Notes: generated from the sequence alone by a model not told the origin. A DNA stretch of 47,074 nucleotides from an uncultured Phascolarctobacterium sp. (GCA_937901335.1 CALCHC010000084.1:1-47074); one strand, 5' to 3'. Numbered from the stretch's first letter, positions 7,563 through 16,423 are shown. Numbers and translations are program-made.

Positions 7563-8009
7563 TTAGCGCATGTTTTCGATAAAGTCTTCGAATGCGTTGA
7601 TTACAACATAGTGACCGATAACTTTAAGGTCACGGAGTACGGTACCATAGGATTCGTACCATTCATCAGCCAAAATCATTTTCAAACCGTCTTTTTCATA
7701 TTCATCAATCATTTTCAAGATGAATTTGTTTACTTCGCCGGTTTCTTTGTTAACGTTCAAAGGAATGATGCGTTCTTCCAATTCGTATTTTTCTACGATA
7801 ACTTCCCAACCACCGGGGATAGGCGGTAAGCGTTTAGCTTTAATGTAGTAACCTTCAGGAGAGAAGCCTACATACGCATCCATTTTGTTGTACAATTTAG
7901 CTTTTTGCAAAGGGAAACCATTAGCGTTACCCCATTTAACGATTTCATCGCAAACTTCATTTTTTTGAACTACGCTGGTAAAGGTAGTTTGAGCCAAAAT
8001 TTCGGACAT
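7563..8009 (-). CDS. Hypothetical protein, 148 residues
   Basis: AAGGAGG lies 8 bases before the ATG, and a good promoter lies at 8044-8072, so this is a real and probably well-expressed gene. The protein is soluble, with mixed alpha/beta character and a conserved-looking centre (GYYIKAKRLPPIPGGWEVIVEKYE). It has a single cysteine (EVCDE) and no recognisable catalytic motif. It is the first gene of a two-gene unit with the 94-residue protein. I cannot assign a function. Confidence 0.7.
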   Translation of the reverse strand: MSEILAQTTFTSVVQKNEVCDEIVKWGNANGFPLQKAKLYNKMDAYVGFSPEGYYIKAKRLPPIPGGWEVIVEKYELEERIIPLNVNKETGEVNKFILKMIDEYEKDGLKMILADEWYESYGTVLRDLKVIGHYVVINAFEDFIENMR

Positions 8010-8043
8010 TTTTCATTCCTCCTTAAAACCTTTCAATATATTT

Positions 8044-8072
8044 ATTTTACTCTACCAATAAAATAAATTCAA
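8044..8072 (-). promoter_or_regulatory. Promoter of the 148-residue hypothetical gene
   Basis: On the minus strand TTGAAT (8067-8072) and TAAAAT (8044-8049) are separated by 17 bases, about 35 bases before the ATG at 8009. Confidence 0.6.
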
Positions 8073-8082
8073 TGAAAAATAC

Positions 8083-8113
8083 AAAAAGAAACGGCTCCTT
8101 TAGAGAAGCCGTT
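8083..8113 (-). terminator. Terminator of the amidohydrolase/DUF3100 operon
   Basis: On the minus strand AACGGCT and AGCCGTT form the stem, followed by TTCTTTTT. It lies just after the stop of the 148-residue membrane protein. Confidence 0.75.
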
Positions 8114-8119
8114 AACTTT

Positions 8120-8566
8120 TTAAATTTGACCTAAGTATTTCAAAATTGCTTGAGCGATGATAGCACTGCCAATATAAGTACCAACAAATACTACACAAGC
8201 AACTACTACGATACGCCAACCACTTTTAGCAAAATCGTCTAAGTCTTTACCAATTGCAACGCCTGCATAAGCAAGAAGCGGAGTGCACAAGGAAACGAAA
8301 CCAACTTTTGCCACGTATGCGCTGATGATTGCGCTACCGGGAACAGCAGGATAAGTAAGAATGCAACCCAAGGTTACAACATAAGCAACAGAAGGAATGT
8401 TACCGGGCAAATATTTTGCCATCAAAATACCAGCTAATGCGATACCGGTCAAAATTAAGAGACCGGGGATGGATTCTAAAATAGTAGCTTTAGTACCAAG
8501 AATGTTGGAAACCAAGCTCATAAAGCAAACTACTAAAAGTACGTATAAAGTGTCTTTAATGCTCAT
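8120..8566 (-). CDS. Small membrane protein paired with the DUF3100 protein
   Basis: The 148-residue product has four to five hydrophobic segments (about 7-27, 33-52, 58-80, 85-105, 118-142). Its ATG overlaps the stop of the DUF3100 gene by one base (TAATG), so the two are translationally coupled. It has a second glycine/proline-rich membrane stretch (LTYPAVPGSA) typical of transporter half-units. I infer that it and the DUF3100 protein form one two-subunit transporter, and that its substrate relates to the amidohydrolase encoded first in the operon. The substrate is not known. Confidence 0.8.
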   Translation of the reverse strand: MSIKDTLYVLLVVCFMSLVSNILGTKATILESIPGLLILTGIALAGILMAKYLPGNIPSVAYVVTLGCILTYPAVPGSAIISAYVAKVGFVSLCTPLLAYAGVAIGKDLDDFAKSGWRIVVVACVVFVGTYIGSAIIAQAILKYLGQI

Positions 8567-9360
8567 TATGCTTCCTCCTTCTTAGGTTCTTCGCCATATT
8601 TAATCTTGTAGCATTTTTTGTACAACCATTCAGCCATGGGCAGTGCCAGCCAGATGGACATATACAAACCATCCAAACCGGAAAGCATATTACTTGCCGC
8701 ACCAAAAGCTGCCAATTGTTCTGCCATTTCAGGGAACATTGCGCACAAGGAACCAACAGCTGCGGTCATCATACTTGCAGAGCCAACACCTGCTGCCATT
8801 GCCAAAGCGTAGGGATGGAAAGGCAAGGTAGAAGCTGCAACGGAAGCCATCAAACCAAAGAAGATGGTACCAAAAACAGTACCTGCAATGTAAACGCCCA
8901 TTACGCCACGGCCTTCACTGCTGTCCAAGCCAAAACGTTCGCCAATAAGAGCAACGTTCGGTTCGCGAGCAACAGAGTGAGCAGCGCCAATAGCTTCACG
9001 TTTCAAACCAAGGAATACAGCAACGGGGATACCAATGAAGATAGTACCAAGGTTACCAAATTCTTGGAGTAAAAGTGCCGGGGAAGCTGCAATAATTTTC
9101 GGCAAAGTAGGACCAACAAGAGTACCATAACGAGCCATCAAAAGCATTAAGGTCAAACCCAAAAGGGAGCTTGCGTCAAGCATTTCCGCCTTGCCGGAAA
9201 TCTTCAAAAATTTAGGTGTGGTCAAAACACCAAGCAACAGTGCAAAAAGCATGGGCAACAGTACGATAGTACCAACGCCTACTTTAAAGGAATGCACGCC
9301 AATCATTTCAGCAATGATGATAAGCACTAACACGATGGCATGTAATTTAAAATTTTTCAT
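8566..9360 (-). CDS. DUF3100 family membrane protein, putative transporter subunit
   Basis: The 264-residue protein has about seven to eight hydrophobic helices. The pattern (DASSLLGLTLMLLMARYGTLVGP, GAAHSVAREPNVALIGERFG, AAGVGSASMMTAAVGSL) is that of the DUF3100 family, recognised from memory. The charged tail (EEPKKEEA) is probably cytoplasmic. It lies 26 bases after the amidohydrolase gene and overlaps the next membrane gene by one base. Genes of this family are often beside M20 amidohydrolases, which suggests import of an amide-type substrate for hydrolysis; this is inference. Confidence 0.8.
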   Translation of the reverse strand: MKNFKLHAIVLVLIIIAEMIGVHSFKVGVGTIVLLPMLFALLLGVLTTPKFLKISGKAEMLDASSLLGLTLMLLMARYGTLVGPTLPKIIAASPALLLQEFGNLGTIFIGIPVAVFLGLKREAIGAAHSVAREPNVALIGERFGLDSSEGRGVMGVYIAGTVFGTIFFGLMASVAASTLPFHPYALAMAAGVGSASMMTAAVGSLCAMFPEMAEQLAAFGAASNMLSGLDGLYMSIWLALPMAEWLYKKCYKIKYGEEPKKEEA

Positions 9361-9386
9361 CAGTTAACCTCTCCTTCCCAGATGTT

Positions 9387-10697
9387 TCAGTTGCTAAAAT
9401 AGCTTTCAGCCTTCTTTATATATTCCTCTTTAGTGAGGATAGGCTCAAAATTATCAATGATTGCTTTTGCTTCCTGCGCTTCGTCATAAAGCAAATCAAT
9501 CAAAGTCATGGCAAAGGCTTTTGCCGGAAGCAGTACAGCTGCCTTAAAATCTACAGCTTTAAAATCTGCTGTATGTAAAAGACCATTAGTACCACCAATA
9601 AAGGGATGAATTACCGGAATGATGTGGGAAACATCGCCCATATCAGTAGAAGCGCTAAAGTGACCAGCGTCTTTAATGGCGATTCCAGGCCAAGCCAGCT
9701 TGGAGTTTTCAACGAAAAGTTCATTTAAGCGAGCGTTACAGCTTAAGGGCATCATACCGGGCAAAGTTTCAATAATAGTTTCTGCACCAATAGCATCGCC
9801 GCCGGCTTTAAGAGCTGCGTCAACTTTTTTGTGAGTCTTTTCGATAGCCGCCATGGTTTTAGCACGCACATAAAGTTCCATGCGCACATCCGCAGGCACG
9901 GAATTTACAAAGTCCCCACCTTTGGTGATAATGGGATGCACACGCACTACGTCATCTTCGCGGAAGGTTTCACGCAAAGCGTTAATACCCATCAAGCCGA
10001 GCATCGCTGCATTAAGAGCGTTGATACCTTCGTCAGGAGCATCTGCCGCGTGAGCAGTTTTGCCTACGTAACGAACGGTTTTACCTAAGAAGCCATTACT
10101 GCTTTCGCCAACAGAAACTGTCGGTTCAGGCATATTTTTATCAGCATGCATTTGCATTGCCATATCAATATCGTCAAAAGCACCTTCGTAAATAAGTTGT
10201 CCCTTACCGCTAAGGAAATGCAGCTTGCCTTGTTCACGTAATTTTTTACGGTAAGCAATTTCAATATATTCTTCCGCAGGAACTGCAAAGAACACTGCAT
10301 CGCCGGCAAGTTGTTCCATAACGCCACTTTTCATAATGCCACAAGCAGCACCAGCCATGGCAGCAATTTGCAAATTGTGACCACAAGCGTGAGCAGCACC
10401 AGTCATAGGATCTGCCTTACAGCTATCAGGACAGCCAACTGCATCCAGTTCGCCAATCACTGCAGCGGTAGGGCCAGGCTTACAACCTTTAGCACGCGCC
10501 TTTACGCCGTTAATAGCAAAACCTGTTTGCGGTTCCAAACCTAAAGCACGGAAGAATTCTACAACCTTAGCAGAAGTTTTTACTTCTTTAAAACCTAACT
10601 CCGGCTCGTCAGCAATGCTGTTGGCAAGAGCTTCTATTTCAGCAGCACTGTCATCAATGGCAGCGCAAACCTTTGCTTTTAGTAAATCTTTGTCCAC
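9387..10697 (-). CDS. M20 family amidohydrolase (AbgB/HipO-like)
   Basis: The 436-residue cytoplasmic metallohydrolase shows the M20 order of motifs: GELDAV (82-87), H103-ACGHN, then the general-base pair E-E in P140-AEEY. A lid or dimerisation domain follows (about 200-310), then the C-terminal metal-binding part (GHFSASTDMGDVSH). Such enzymes cleave acyl-amino-acid or aminobenzoyl-glutamate-type amide bonds using two metal ions. The gene heads an operon with the DUF3100 pair, so the transporter probably brings in its substrate. An excellent minus-strand promoter lies at 10761-10789. The exact substrate cannot be read from the sequence. Confidence 0.9.
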   Translation of the reverse strand: MDKDLLKAKVCAAIDDSAAEIEALANSIADEPELGFKEVKTSAKVVEFFRALGLEPQTGFAINGVKARAKGCKPGPTAAVIGELDAVGCPDSCKADPMTGAAHACGHNLQIAAMAGAACGIMKSGVMEQLAGDAVFFAVPAEEYIEIAYRKKLREQGKLHFLSGKGQLIYEGAFDDIDMAMQMHADKNMPEPTVSVGESSNGFLGKTVRYVGKTAHAADAPDEGINALNAAMLGLMGINALRETFREDDVVRVHPIITKGGDFVNSVPADVRMELYVRAKTMAAIEKTHKKVDAALKAGGDAIGAETIIETLPGMMPLSCNARLNELFVENSKLAWPGIAIKDAGHFSASTDMGDVSHIIPVIHPFIGGTNGLLHTADFKAVDFKAAVLLPAKAFAMTLIDLLYDEAQEAKAIIDNFEPILTKEEYIKKAESYFSN

Positions 10698-10760
10698 AAT
10701 TACACCTCCAATTCAAAAGCCAATGTAACAGTTTGTTAGTAAAATATTTTCTTTCCGTAA

Positions 10761-10789
10761 ATTATAGCACTTTAATCCACAAATTACAA
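10761..10789 (-). promoter_or_regulatory. Promoter of the amidohydrolase operon
   Basis: On the minus strand TTGTAA (10784-10789) and TATAAT (10761-10766) are separated by exactly 17 bases. Confidence 0.65.
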
Positions 10790-10848
10790 ACTGTATCATA
10801 TTTTTATACACAACAGGCTCCATCCACAAATTTGCTACAATATTTTTA

Positions 10849-10877
10849 TTTTCACAATCATTGTGCTGTGCTAAAAT
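10849..10877 (+). promoter_or_regulatory. Probable promoter of cysE
   Basis: TAAAAT (10872-10877) preceded by 17 bases and a weak -35 (TTTTCA, 10849-10854). The -35 is poor, so the call is modest. Confidence 0.35.
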
Positions 10878-10910
10878 ATAGTTAATATTTTTAAAGAAAG
10901 GAGCCTGTTC

Positions 10911-11606
10911 ATGTTTGCTCAGATAAAAGAAGATTTGAATGCCATTATGCTGCGTGACCCTGCCGCAAAATCAAGGCTGGAGGCTGCACTGTGTTATCCG
11001 GGTTTGCATGCCATTTGGCTCCATCGCATTGCCCATCATTTTTACAAAAAAGGTTGGGTAGTATTCCCCCGTTTAGTTAACACATTCTCCCGCTTTTTAA
11101 CCGGTATTGATATTCATCCCGGTGCTAAGCTTGGCCCCGGTCTTTTCATCGACCACGGCATGGGACTTGTTATTGGCGAAACTGCAGAACTTGGCAGTAA
11201 CGTAACTTTGTACCAAGGCGTTACCCTTGGCGGTACCGGTAAAGAAAAAGGCAAGCGTCATCCCACCATCGGCAATAATGTTGTAGTTTCCAGTGGTGCT
11301 AAAGTTTTAGGTTCTTTTAAAGTTGGTGACAATTCTAAAATTGGTAGTGGTAGCGTTGTGCTCCACGAAGTTCCGCCTAATTCCGTAGTAGTTGGCATCC
11401 CCGGTCGCGTCGTTGCTCTTGACGGTGTAAGAATTCAAGACAATGACCCTGAAAGTGCTATCGACCTTGATCACGATATCCTTCCTGACCCGGTTGCAGA
11501 TTACGAAGAAAAACTGGCTAAGCACATGGAAGAAATTAACAAACGCTTGAAAGAATTGGAAAACTCCATTTACACAAATTGCTGTCAAGCTAAAGATAAA
11601 GACTGA
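10911..11606 (+). CDS. cysE: Serine O-acetyltransferase
   Basis: The 231-residue protein makes O-acetylserine from serine and acetyl-CoA, the first step of cysteine synthesis in the cytoplasm. An N-terminal helical part (1-65) with YPGLHAIWLHRIAH is followed by a left-handed beta-helix of hexapeptide repeats (66-175). D81-H82-GMGLVIGETA and H117 (KRHPTIG) are the active-site regions. The length is the short form common in Firmicutes. GAAAGGAG precedes the ATG. The next gene starts 15 bases downstream, so the oxidoreductase is probably in the same operon. The C-terminal tail after residue 190 is charged and helical; its end (TNCCQAKDKD) has a cysteine pair. Confidence 0.95.
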   Translation: MFAQIKEDLNAIMLRDPAAKSRLEAALCYPGLHAIWLHRIAHHFYKKGWVVFPRLVNTFSRFLTGIDIHPGAKLGPGLFIDHGMGLVIGETAELGSNVTLYQGVTLGGTGKEKGKRHPTIGNNVVVSSGAKVLGSFKVGDNSKIGSGSVVLHEVPPNSVVVGIPGRVVALDGVRIQDNDPESAIDLDHDILPDPVADYEEKLAKHMEEINKRLKELENSIYTNCCQAKDKD

Positions 11607-11621
11607 TAAGAGGTTAAAAAA

Positions 11622-12995
11622 ATGAGCAGAATTATGACCACAGCAGAAGCGATTAAAGAAGCTCGCCGCTGCTTAAACTGCACCAGACCTACCTGTCGTA
11701 CAGGTTGCCCCATTGAAAATAATATTCCTGAATTCATCCGCGCTCTTGGCGAAGGCAATATTGGTTTAGCTTACGAAACTATTTCCGAGCGTAGCAATTT
11801 GCCTGCCATTTGCGGTAGAGTTTGTCCTCACGAACGCCAATGCGAAGCTCACTGCATTCTTAGCAAAAAACAATGCGGTATCGAAATTGGCAGTTTGGAA
11901 ATGTTCATCGCTGATTTCGCTCACGAAAACGAATTAAAACCCATCCCGCCCTCCAGCGGTATGCGTGGTAAAGTTGCTGTAATCGGCAGTGGCCCTGCAG
12001 GCTTGACTGTTGCCGGCGATTTGGCGAAGATGGATTTTGACGTTACTATTTTCGAAGCACAAAGCGAACCCGGTGGCGTATTGCTCTTTGGTATTCCGGA
12101 CTTCCGCCTGCCTAAAGACGTTGTTCGCCGCGAAATTAAAGAACTCCTCAGCCTTGGCGTAAAAATTAAAACCCAAGTACTCGCAGGCGTTGACTTTACT
12201 GTTGACGATTTGTTTGCAGAAGGCTTTGACGCTATCTTCATGGGCACAGGTACTTCCCTGCCCCGCACTTTAGACATCCCCGGCAAAGAACTTTCCGGTA
12301 TTTTGACTGCTACCTACTTCCTGCGCACCGTAGTTTTGGCGGACGAAGGCAAGCTTGACGAAAGCGAAACCATTCTCCACACCGGTGACAATGTAGTAGT
12401 TGTAGGTGCAGGTAATGTAGCAATGGATGCTGCCCGTACTGCTTTGAGACGTGGTGCGAAAAACGTTACCGTTGTTTACCACAAATCTGAAGCAGAAGTT
12501 TCTGCTTTCCAAAACGAATACAACGCTGCTGTGCAAGAAGGCATCCAATTTAGCTTCTTGAAACAACCCATTGCCTACTTCAATAAAAAGCAAATGCGTG
12601 CTTTGAACAATATTCGCCGCCAAGGTGAAAAGGTTGACGAAACCCAAGTTGCAGGTCTTCTGCTCCAAAACATCACTAAAACTCCCGAAGGCGAATTTGT
12701 TTCCGAAGGTGGTCAAGAAGTTCTGCCCTGCGATTGCGTAATCTTGGCAGTTGGTCAAAAACCGGCAGCTCGCATCGTAAGCACTACTAAAGGTATCCAA
12801 GTAGATAACCGCGGTTTTGTAATCACTCGCGAACGCCCCTATGGTATGACTACCCGTGCCGGCGTATTCAGCAGTGGTGATGTAGTACATGGCCCCGCGA
12901 CTGTAGTTCTCGCCATGAAAGAGTCCAAAAAAGTTGCAGCTGGTATCGCTCAATACATTGACGCTAAAAAATTAATCGAAGATTGCAGTTTCTAA
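11622..12995 (+). CDS. GltD-like NAD(P)H-dependent FAD/iron-sulfur oxidoreductase (glutamate synthase small subunit family)
   Basis: The 457-residue protein has an N-terminal iron-sulfur region with C17, C20, C25, C29 and C64, C68, C74, C78, then an FAD-binding Rossmann fold (GSGPAGL at 122-128) and an NAD(P)-binding fold (VVGAGNVAMDAAR near 266). The closing GDVVHGPATVVLAMKESKKVA is the family's FAD-contact segment. In glutamate synthase this subunit passes electrons from NADPH to the large subunit; relatives also act in NfnAB or sulfide dehydrogenase complexes. No partner subunit is encoded nearby. Its place 15 bases after cysE suggests a link to sulfur metabolism, but that is inference. 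Confidence 0.88.
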   Translation: MSRIMTTAEAIKEARRCLNCTRPTCRTGCPIENNIPEFIRALGEGNIGLAYETISERSNLPAICGRVCPHERQCEAHCILSKKQCGIEIGSLEMFIADFAHENELKPIPPSSGMRGKVAVIGSGPAGLTVAGDLAKMDFDVTIFEAQSEPGGVLLFGIPDFRLPKDVVRREIKELLSLGVKIKTQVLAGVDFTVDDLFAEGFDAIFMGTGTSLPRTLDIPGKELSGILTATYFLRTVVLADEGKLDESETILHTGDNVVVVGAGNVAMDAARTALRRGAKNVTVVYHKSEAEVSAFQNEYNAAVQEGIQFSFLKQPIAYFNKKQMRALNNIRRQGEKVDETQVAGLLLQNITKTPEGEFVSEGGQEVLPCDCVILAVGQKPAARIVSTTKGIQVDNRGFVITRERPYGMTTRAGVFSSGDVVHGPATVVLAMKESKKVAAGIAQYIDAKKLIEDCSF

Positions 12996-13026
12996 CTTCT
13001 TAGAAGAAGAAACCTTTATAAAAAGT

Positions 13027-13057
13027 AAAATCCCCGTTCATTACGAACGGGGATTTT
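13027..13057 (+). terminator. Rho-independent terminator of the cysE operon
   Basis: AAAATCCCCGTTC and GAACGGGGATTTT form a 13-bp stem around ATTAC, ending in a T tract. It is nearly symmetric and may also stop the converging cstA-type transcript. Confidence 0.9.
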
Positions 13058-13102
13058 TTATGTGCATTTTACATTATATATCTAAAGGTTAGATTTTGAG
13101 GA

Positions 13103-14698
13103 TTATTCATCTTTTTTCTTGAGAGCAGTGTAAGCTTCTTTCAAGAGCAACAAAGTAAGTACCAAAAGAACTAAGTCAAAGCTAAATACTACCATGTTAG
13201 TTTTGGGGTTCAAAAGCATTTGTACCAATGCCACAATAGTAGTGGTCAGCATGAAGAACATGGGGTACATAATGAATTTTGCACTCTTCTTAAGAGCACG
13301 GATAACCCAAACACCCAAAGCCATAAGACCGATAGCAGCAACCAATTGGTTAGAAGCACCAAAAATGGGCCAAATAAGAGTCCAAGCAGGAGCGTTGCCA
13401 GCTTTGTAGAAAATAAGCGCCAAAGCAAAACCTACAGAAATACCGGTTGCCAAATATTTGTTAAGGCTCATACCGGTAAACTCTTGCAATTGGTAACGTG
13501 CCAAGCGGGTAGCAGTATCAAGAGAAGTTAAGATAAAGGAGTTCAAAGCCAAAAGGCCGATAGCAGTACCCAAACGCGGGGAAATACCAATCAAGGAAGC
13601 AAATTGACCTAAGCCATGACCGTAAACAACGGTAGGACCACCTTTAAGCATTTCGCCACTCATCATGATGGTACCCAATGCGATTACACCAACAACGCCT
13701 TCCAGAAGCATTGCGCCATAACCTACGGGAACAGCATCAGTTTCGCGGGTCAATTGTTTGGAAGTAGTACCGGAAGCAACCAAGGAGTGGAAGCCGGAGA
13801 TAGCACCGCAAGCAACGGTGATGAAGAGCAAGGGCCAGAGATAATCGCCATTTGCAGTTACAAAACCTTTGAATGCAGGCAATTTTACTTCGTAGTTAGC
13901 ACCGCCGAAAATCATACCAACGCCACCCAGGAATACGCTGAAGTACAGCATGTAGGATGCCAAGTAGTCACGAGGTTGGAGCAGTAACCAAACAGGAAGA
14001 ATGGAAGCCGCGAAGATGTAACCAATGAGAAGTACACGCCAGAAAGCAACATCAGCTGCAAAAGTGGCTTGTACCCAAGCACTTTCCATACCAAACACCA
14101 AGGAACCGAACAAAATCGGAAGCATAACGATGGTGCTTACTTTCAAAGAAACGCCAAAACGGTAAATTGCTACACCAAATACCATTGCCATTACGATATA
14201 CAAGGAAGCAGTAAAAGCAACAGCAGGATCAGCAGCGAAGGTTTGTGCTGCCAATTCCAAGAATACAGCAACAACCAAGGTCAAGCTCAGCCAAGTGAAC
14301 GCCAAGAACAATTTTTGACCACGTTCACCAATCCATTGACGAACTACTTCGCCGATGGACAAGCCTTTATGACGAATGGAAGCAACCAATGCACCCATAT
14401 CATGAACGCCACCAAAGAAGATACAACCAACGATAATCCAGCAGAAGGTAGGCAACCAGCCCAAGAGAGCTGCAGCTGCGATAGGACCAACTACAGGGCC
14501 TGCACCTGCGATGGAAGCAAAGTGGTGACCCATAAGTACTGCGGGATGAGCGGGGCAGTAGTCAATATTATCTTGCAATTCTTTTGCAGGAGTAGTACGT
14601 TCAGGATCCAAACCGTAGTAACGGCTTTGGAATCCGCCATAGAATTTGTATGCCAAAGAGAAGCATACAATAGTGATTACGAATAAGGTTAATAACAC
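13103..14698 (-). CDS. CstA family transporter (carbon starvation protein-like)
   Basis: The GTG at 14698 is chosen because GGAAGGG lies 6 bases before it; a TTG at 14716 would overlap the upstream gene. The 531-residue membrane protein has about 14-15 hydrophobic segments. Its N-terminal MGHHFASIAGAGPVVGPI is the hallmark of the CstA/BtsT family, which imports pyruvate or peptides. It is shorter than E. coli CstA (about 700). It is the last gene of a five-gene minus-strand operon; the upstream gene stops 14 bases before it. The 2-hydroxyacid dehydrogenase in the operon would suit a pyruvate or keto-acid substrate, but this is inference. Confidence 0.92.
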   Translation of the reverse strand: MLLTLFVITIVCFSLAYKFYGGFQSRYYGLDPERTTPAKELQDNIDYCPAHPAVLMGHHFASIAGAGPVVGPIAAAALLGWLPTFCWIIVGCIFFGGVHDMGALVASIRHKGLSIGEVVRQWIGERGQKLFLAFTWLSLTLVVAVFLELAAQTFAADPAVAFTASLYIVMAMVFGVAIYRFGVSLKVSTIVMLPILFGSLVFGMESAWVQATFAADVAFWRVLLIGYIFAASILPVWLLLQPRDYLASYMLYFSVFLGGVGMIFGGANYEVKLPAFKGFVTANGDYLWPLLFITVACGAISGFHSLVASGTTSKQLTRETDAVPVGYGAMLLEGVVGVIALGTIMMSGEMLKGGPTVVYGHGLGQFASLIGISPRLGTAIGLLALNSFILTSLDTATRLARYQLQEFTGMSLNKYLATGISVGFALALIFYKAGNAPAWTLIWPIFGASNQLVAAIGLMALGVWVIRALKKSAKFIMYPMFFMLTTTIVALVQMLLNPKTNMVVFSFDLVLLVLTLLLLKEAYTALKKKDE

Positions 14699-14712
14699 AT
14701 TATTCCCTTCCT

Positions 14713-15111
14713 TCAAATATTTTCATTCTTATTGAGCAATGCACGTTGTTCAACAAGATAAATCAAATCCTCAAAACGTTTAACCTTTTCTCCTCCTTTA
14801 TAATGTAAAATTTCAAGCCAACCTTTAATGCCCCACCAGTAAGACTTAATCACCACATCAGAAAACTCACTATCCAGTAAAAGAAAACGATGCTTCATTA
14901 CATCTTCCTTAGATTGCCAGTTTTCTTTCAGCCAGTTTTCAGAAGCCCTACCGCTGTGCTTTAAGATTATAAAATCATCTGCACTATAACGGCCGATTTC
15001 CCCTGCTAAGCAGTCTTTGACGAAATCAGTATGGCGATGCCAACCTTCCATCCCACCGCCTTGCCACGGAACAAAGCCGTAATCTTGCAGTAAATTTTCC
15101 CACTTATTCAA
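14713..15111 (-). CDS. Hypothetical protein, TTG start
   Basis: The frame opens at 15123 with TTG, but a GGAGG lies inside codons 1-3, so the TTG at 15111 (GGAGG plus about 6 bases) is the more likely start, giving 132 residues. The protein is soluble and rich in tryptophan (about nine), with WYWWGIKGWLEIL-like aromatic clustering in the second half (SYWWGIKGWLEILHY). No family is recognised. It lies 12 bases after the CHAD gene and 14 bases before the CstA-type gene, so it is co-transcribed with them. Confidence 0.65.
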   Translation of the reverse strand: MNKWENLLQDYGFVPWQGGGMEGWHRHTDFVKDCLAGEIGRYSADDFIILKHSGRASENWLKENWQSKEDVMKHRFLLLDSEFSDVVIKSYWWGIKGWLEILHYKGGEKVKRFEDLIYLVEQRALLNKNENI

Positions 15112-15123
15112 AGTAGCCTCCAA

Positions 15124-16407
15124 TTATAAATGCTCTTCTCGCCAATCGCCAAGCAGAGCCGTAAAATTGTCCCACAGTTCCGGCAAACTTGCCAACGCAG
15201 CTTCCGCCTTAGCACGTTCCCAACCGCAGAACATTGCGCCTTCATATTGCAAGGCAGCATCTTCAGGATACTGCTGCATGATTTCGCCAATGAGCATATC
15301 ATTGACATAATCATCGTGCAGTAAGCCAAGCATATCCTGCAAAGATTTAAGACTACGAAGCAAGCTATTAGGTAAGTAAATTTCAGGCACGCCTTGCAAT
15401 CCGTAACGGAAGCGTTTCACCTTCAATCTAAGCTTATGCAGTTGCTCCATATCACTAAATTCAGGATATTTTTCCTTTAATGTCATCAGCTTATCACACC
15501 ACAAACCAAGTCGCAAGCGGATAAATGCTTTTAAACGCAATTCCCTATAATTTTCTGGAATTATTGCATTTTGCATTAAAAGAAGCATCTCTGCAAGCTG
15601 TAAAGTTACTCCATTAAGCTTACTGCTGCTCAAAATTTTCTTGGAAGCTTTCACGCGACATTCCTGCAAAATTTCTTCCAAACGAGATACTTCTTCAGTA
15701 GAATCTTCTCCTTTTTGAGCATGCCTAATCTTCATGCAAGTCAGAAGTGCCACGTCATACTCACGAGCAGCACCAAGAACAGTAGTCCAACGCTTTACAA
15801 GCTGTTTATATTGCTCAAAGGAAGCTGCAGGCAAAAGCTCTTTAAAGAAAGTTAAACTGGAACGTAAACGGCGTAGCTTCACACGCAATTGACGCACAAG
15901 ATTACGCTCGTTAGTGCAGGTTAAGAGTTCGCCCCAAGCTTTGCTGGCAGCTAAAATATGCCAGGGCAGATGACAGTACAGAGCAGTAGTTACTTCATCT
16001 TCATCATAAAACTCCATATCTTGAATACTGGAGCGACCACGTAACTGCTTAGCACGCAAGAGCAAATCAGCTTCTTCCAAGACAAATTTAATCTTGCCAG
16101 AAAGAAGCCTTTGTAAAAGCTTGCGCACTTCTTCCACAGCTTCACTTTCGTATTGAATCACAACTTCGTTCAAGGGTTGCAAGTTATCATTAATAACCAT
16201 TACCCCGGTAATACAAGTTACCTTATAGCCTACAGGATTCACCGGCACAAACTTTGTACGCTTATACTTTAGCAGATTGTCATCGGAAAGAAATTTTTCC
16301 TTTATTTTGTTTTTCACCGTTGACGGTGGCAAAAGCTTTTGCACCATCGTCAGTAACTGTCCTTTGTTTTTCAAACAAAGTCCGTGCAAGCAAATTTTAT
16401 GTTTCAT
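15124..16407 (-). CDS. CHAD domain protein (polyphosphate-binding family)
   Basis: The 427-residue protein has an N-terminal part (1-155) I do not recognise, then a CHAD domain (about 160-410). The two helical halves have the basic signatures VRQLRVKLRRLRSSLTFF and LHKLRLKVKRFRYGL. CHAD domains bind inorganic polyphosphate through conserved basic residues and often accompany polyphosphate enzymes; here ppk1 and two ppx-type genes lie 23 kb away. GAGG precedes the ATG. It is in one operon with the 2-hydroxyacid dehydrogenase upstream (16 bases) and the tryptophan-rich protein downstream. No CYTH motif (ExExK) is visible in the N-terminal part. Confidence 0.9.
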   Translation of the reverse strand: MKHKICLHGLCLKNKGQLLTMVQKLLPPSTVKNKIKEKFLSDDNLLKYKRTKFVPVNPVGYKVTCITGVMVINDNLQPLNEVVIQYESEAVEEVRKLLQRLLSGKIKFVLEEADLLLRAKQLRGRSSIQDMEFYDEDEVTTALYCHLPWHILAASKAWGELLTCTNERNLVRQLRVKLRRLRSSLTFFKELLPAASFEQYKQLVKRWTTVLGAAREYDVALLTCMKIRHAQKGEDSTEEVSRLEEILQECRVKASKKILSSSKLNGVTLQLAEMLLLMQNAIIPENYRELRLKAFIRLRLGLWCDKLMTLKEKYPEFSDMEQLHKLRLKVKRFRYGLQGVPEIYLPNSLLRSLKSLQDMLGLLHDDYVNDMLIGEIMQQYPEDAALQYEGAMFCGWERAKAEAALASLPELWDNFTALLGDWREEHL

Positions 16408-16423
16408 TAAGTCCTCTATAAAT

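Noticed and set aside
10698..10910. A T-box or S-box leader before cysE
   Set aside because: No T-box sequence, stem-loop series or SAM aptamer pattern is visible in the 213 bases; only two promoters are seen.
12270..12953. A 227-residue minus-strand frame
   Set aside because: It is the antisense shadow of the GltD-like oxidoreductase, which has complete family motifs.
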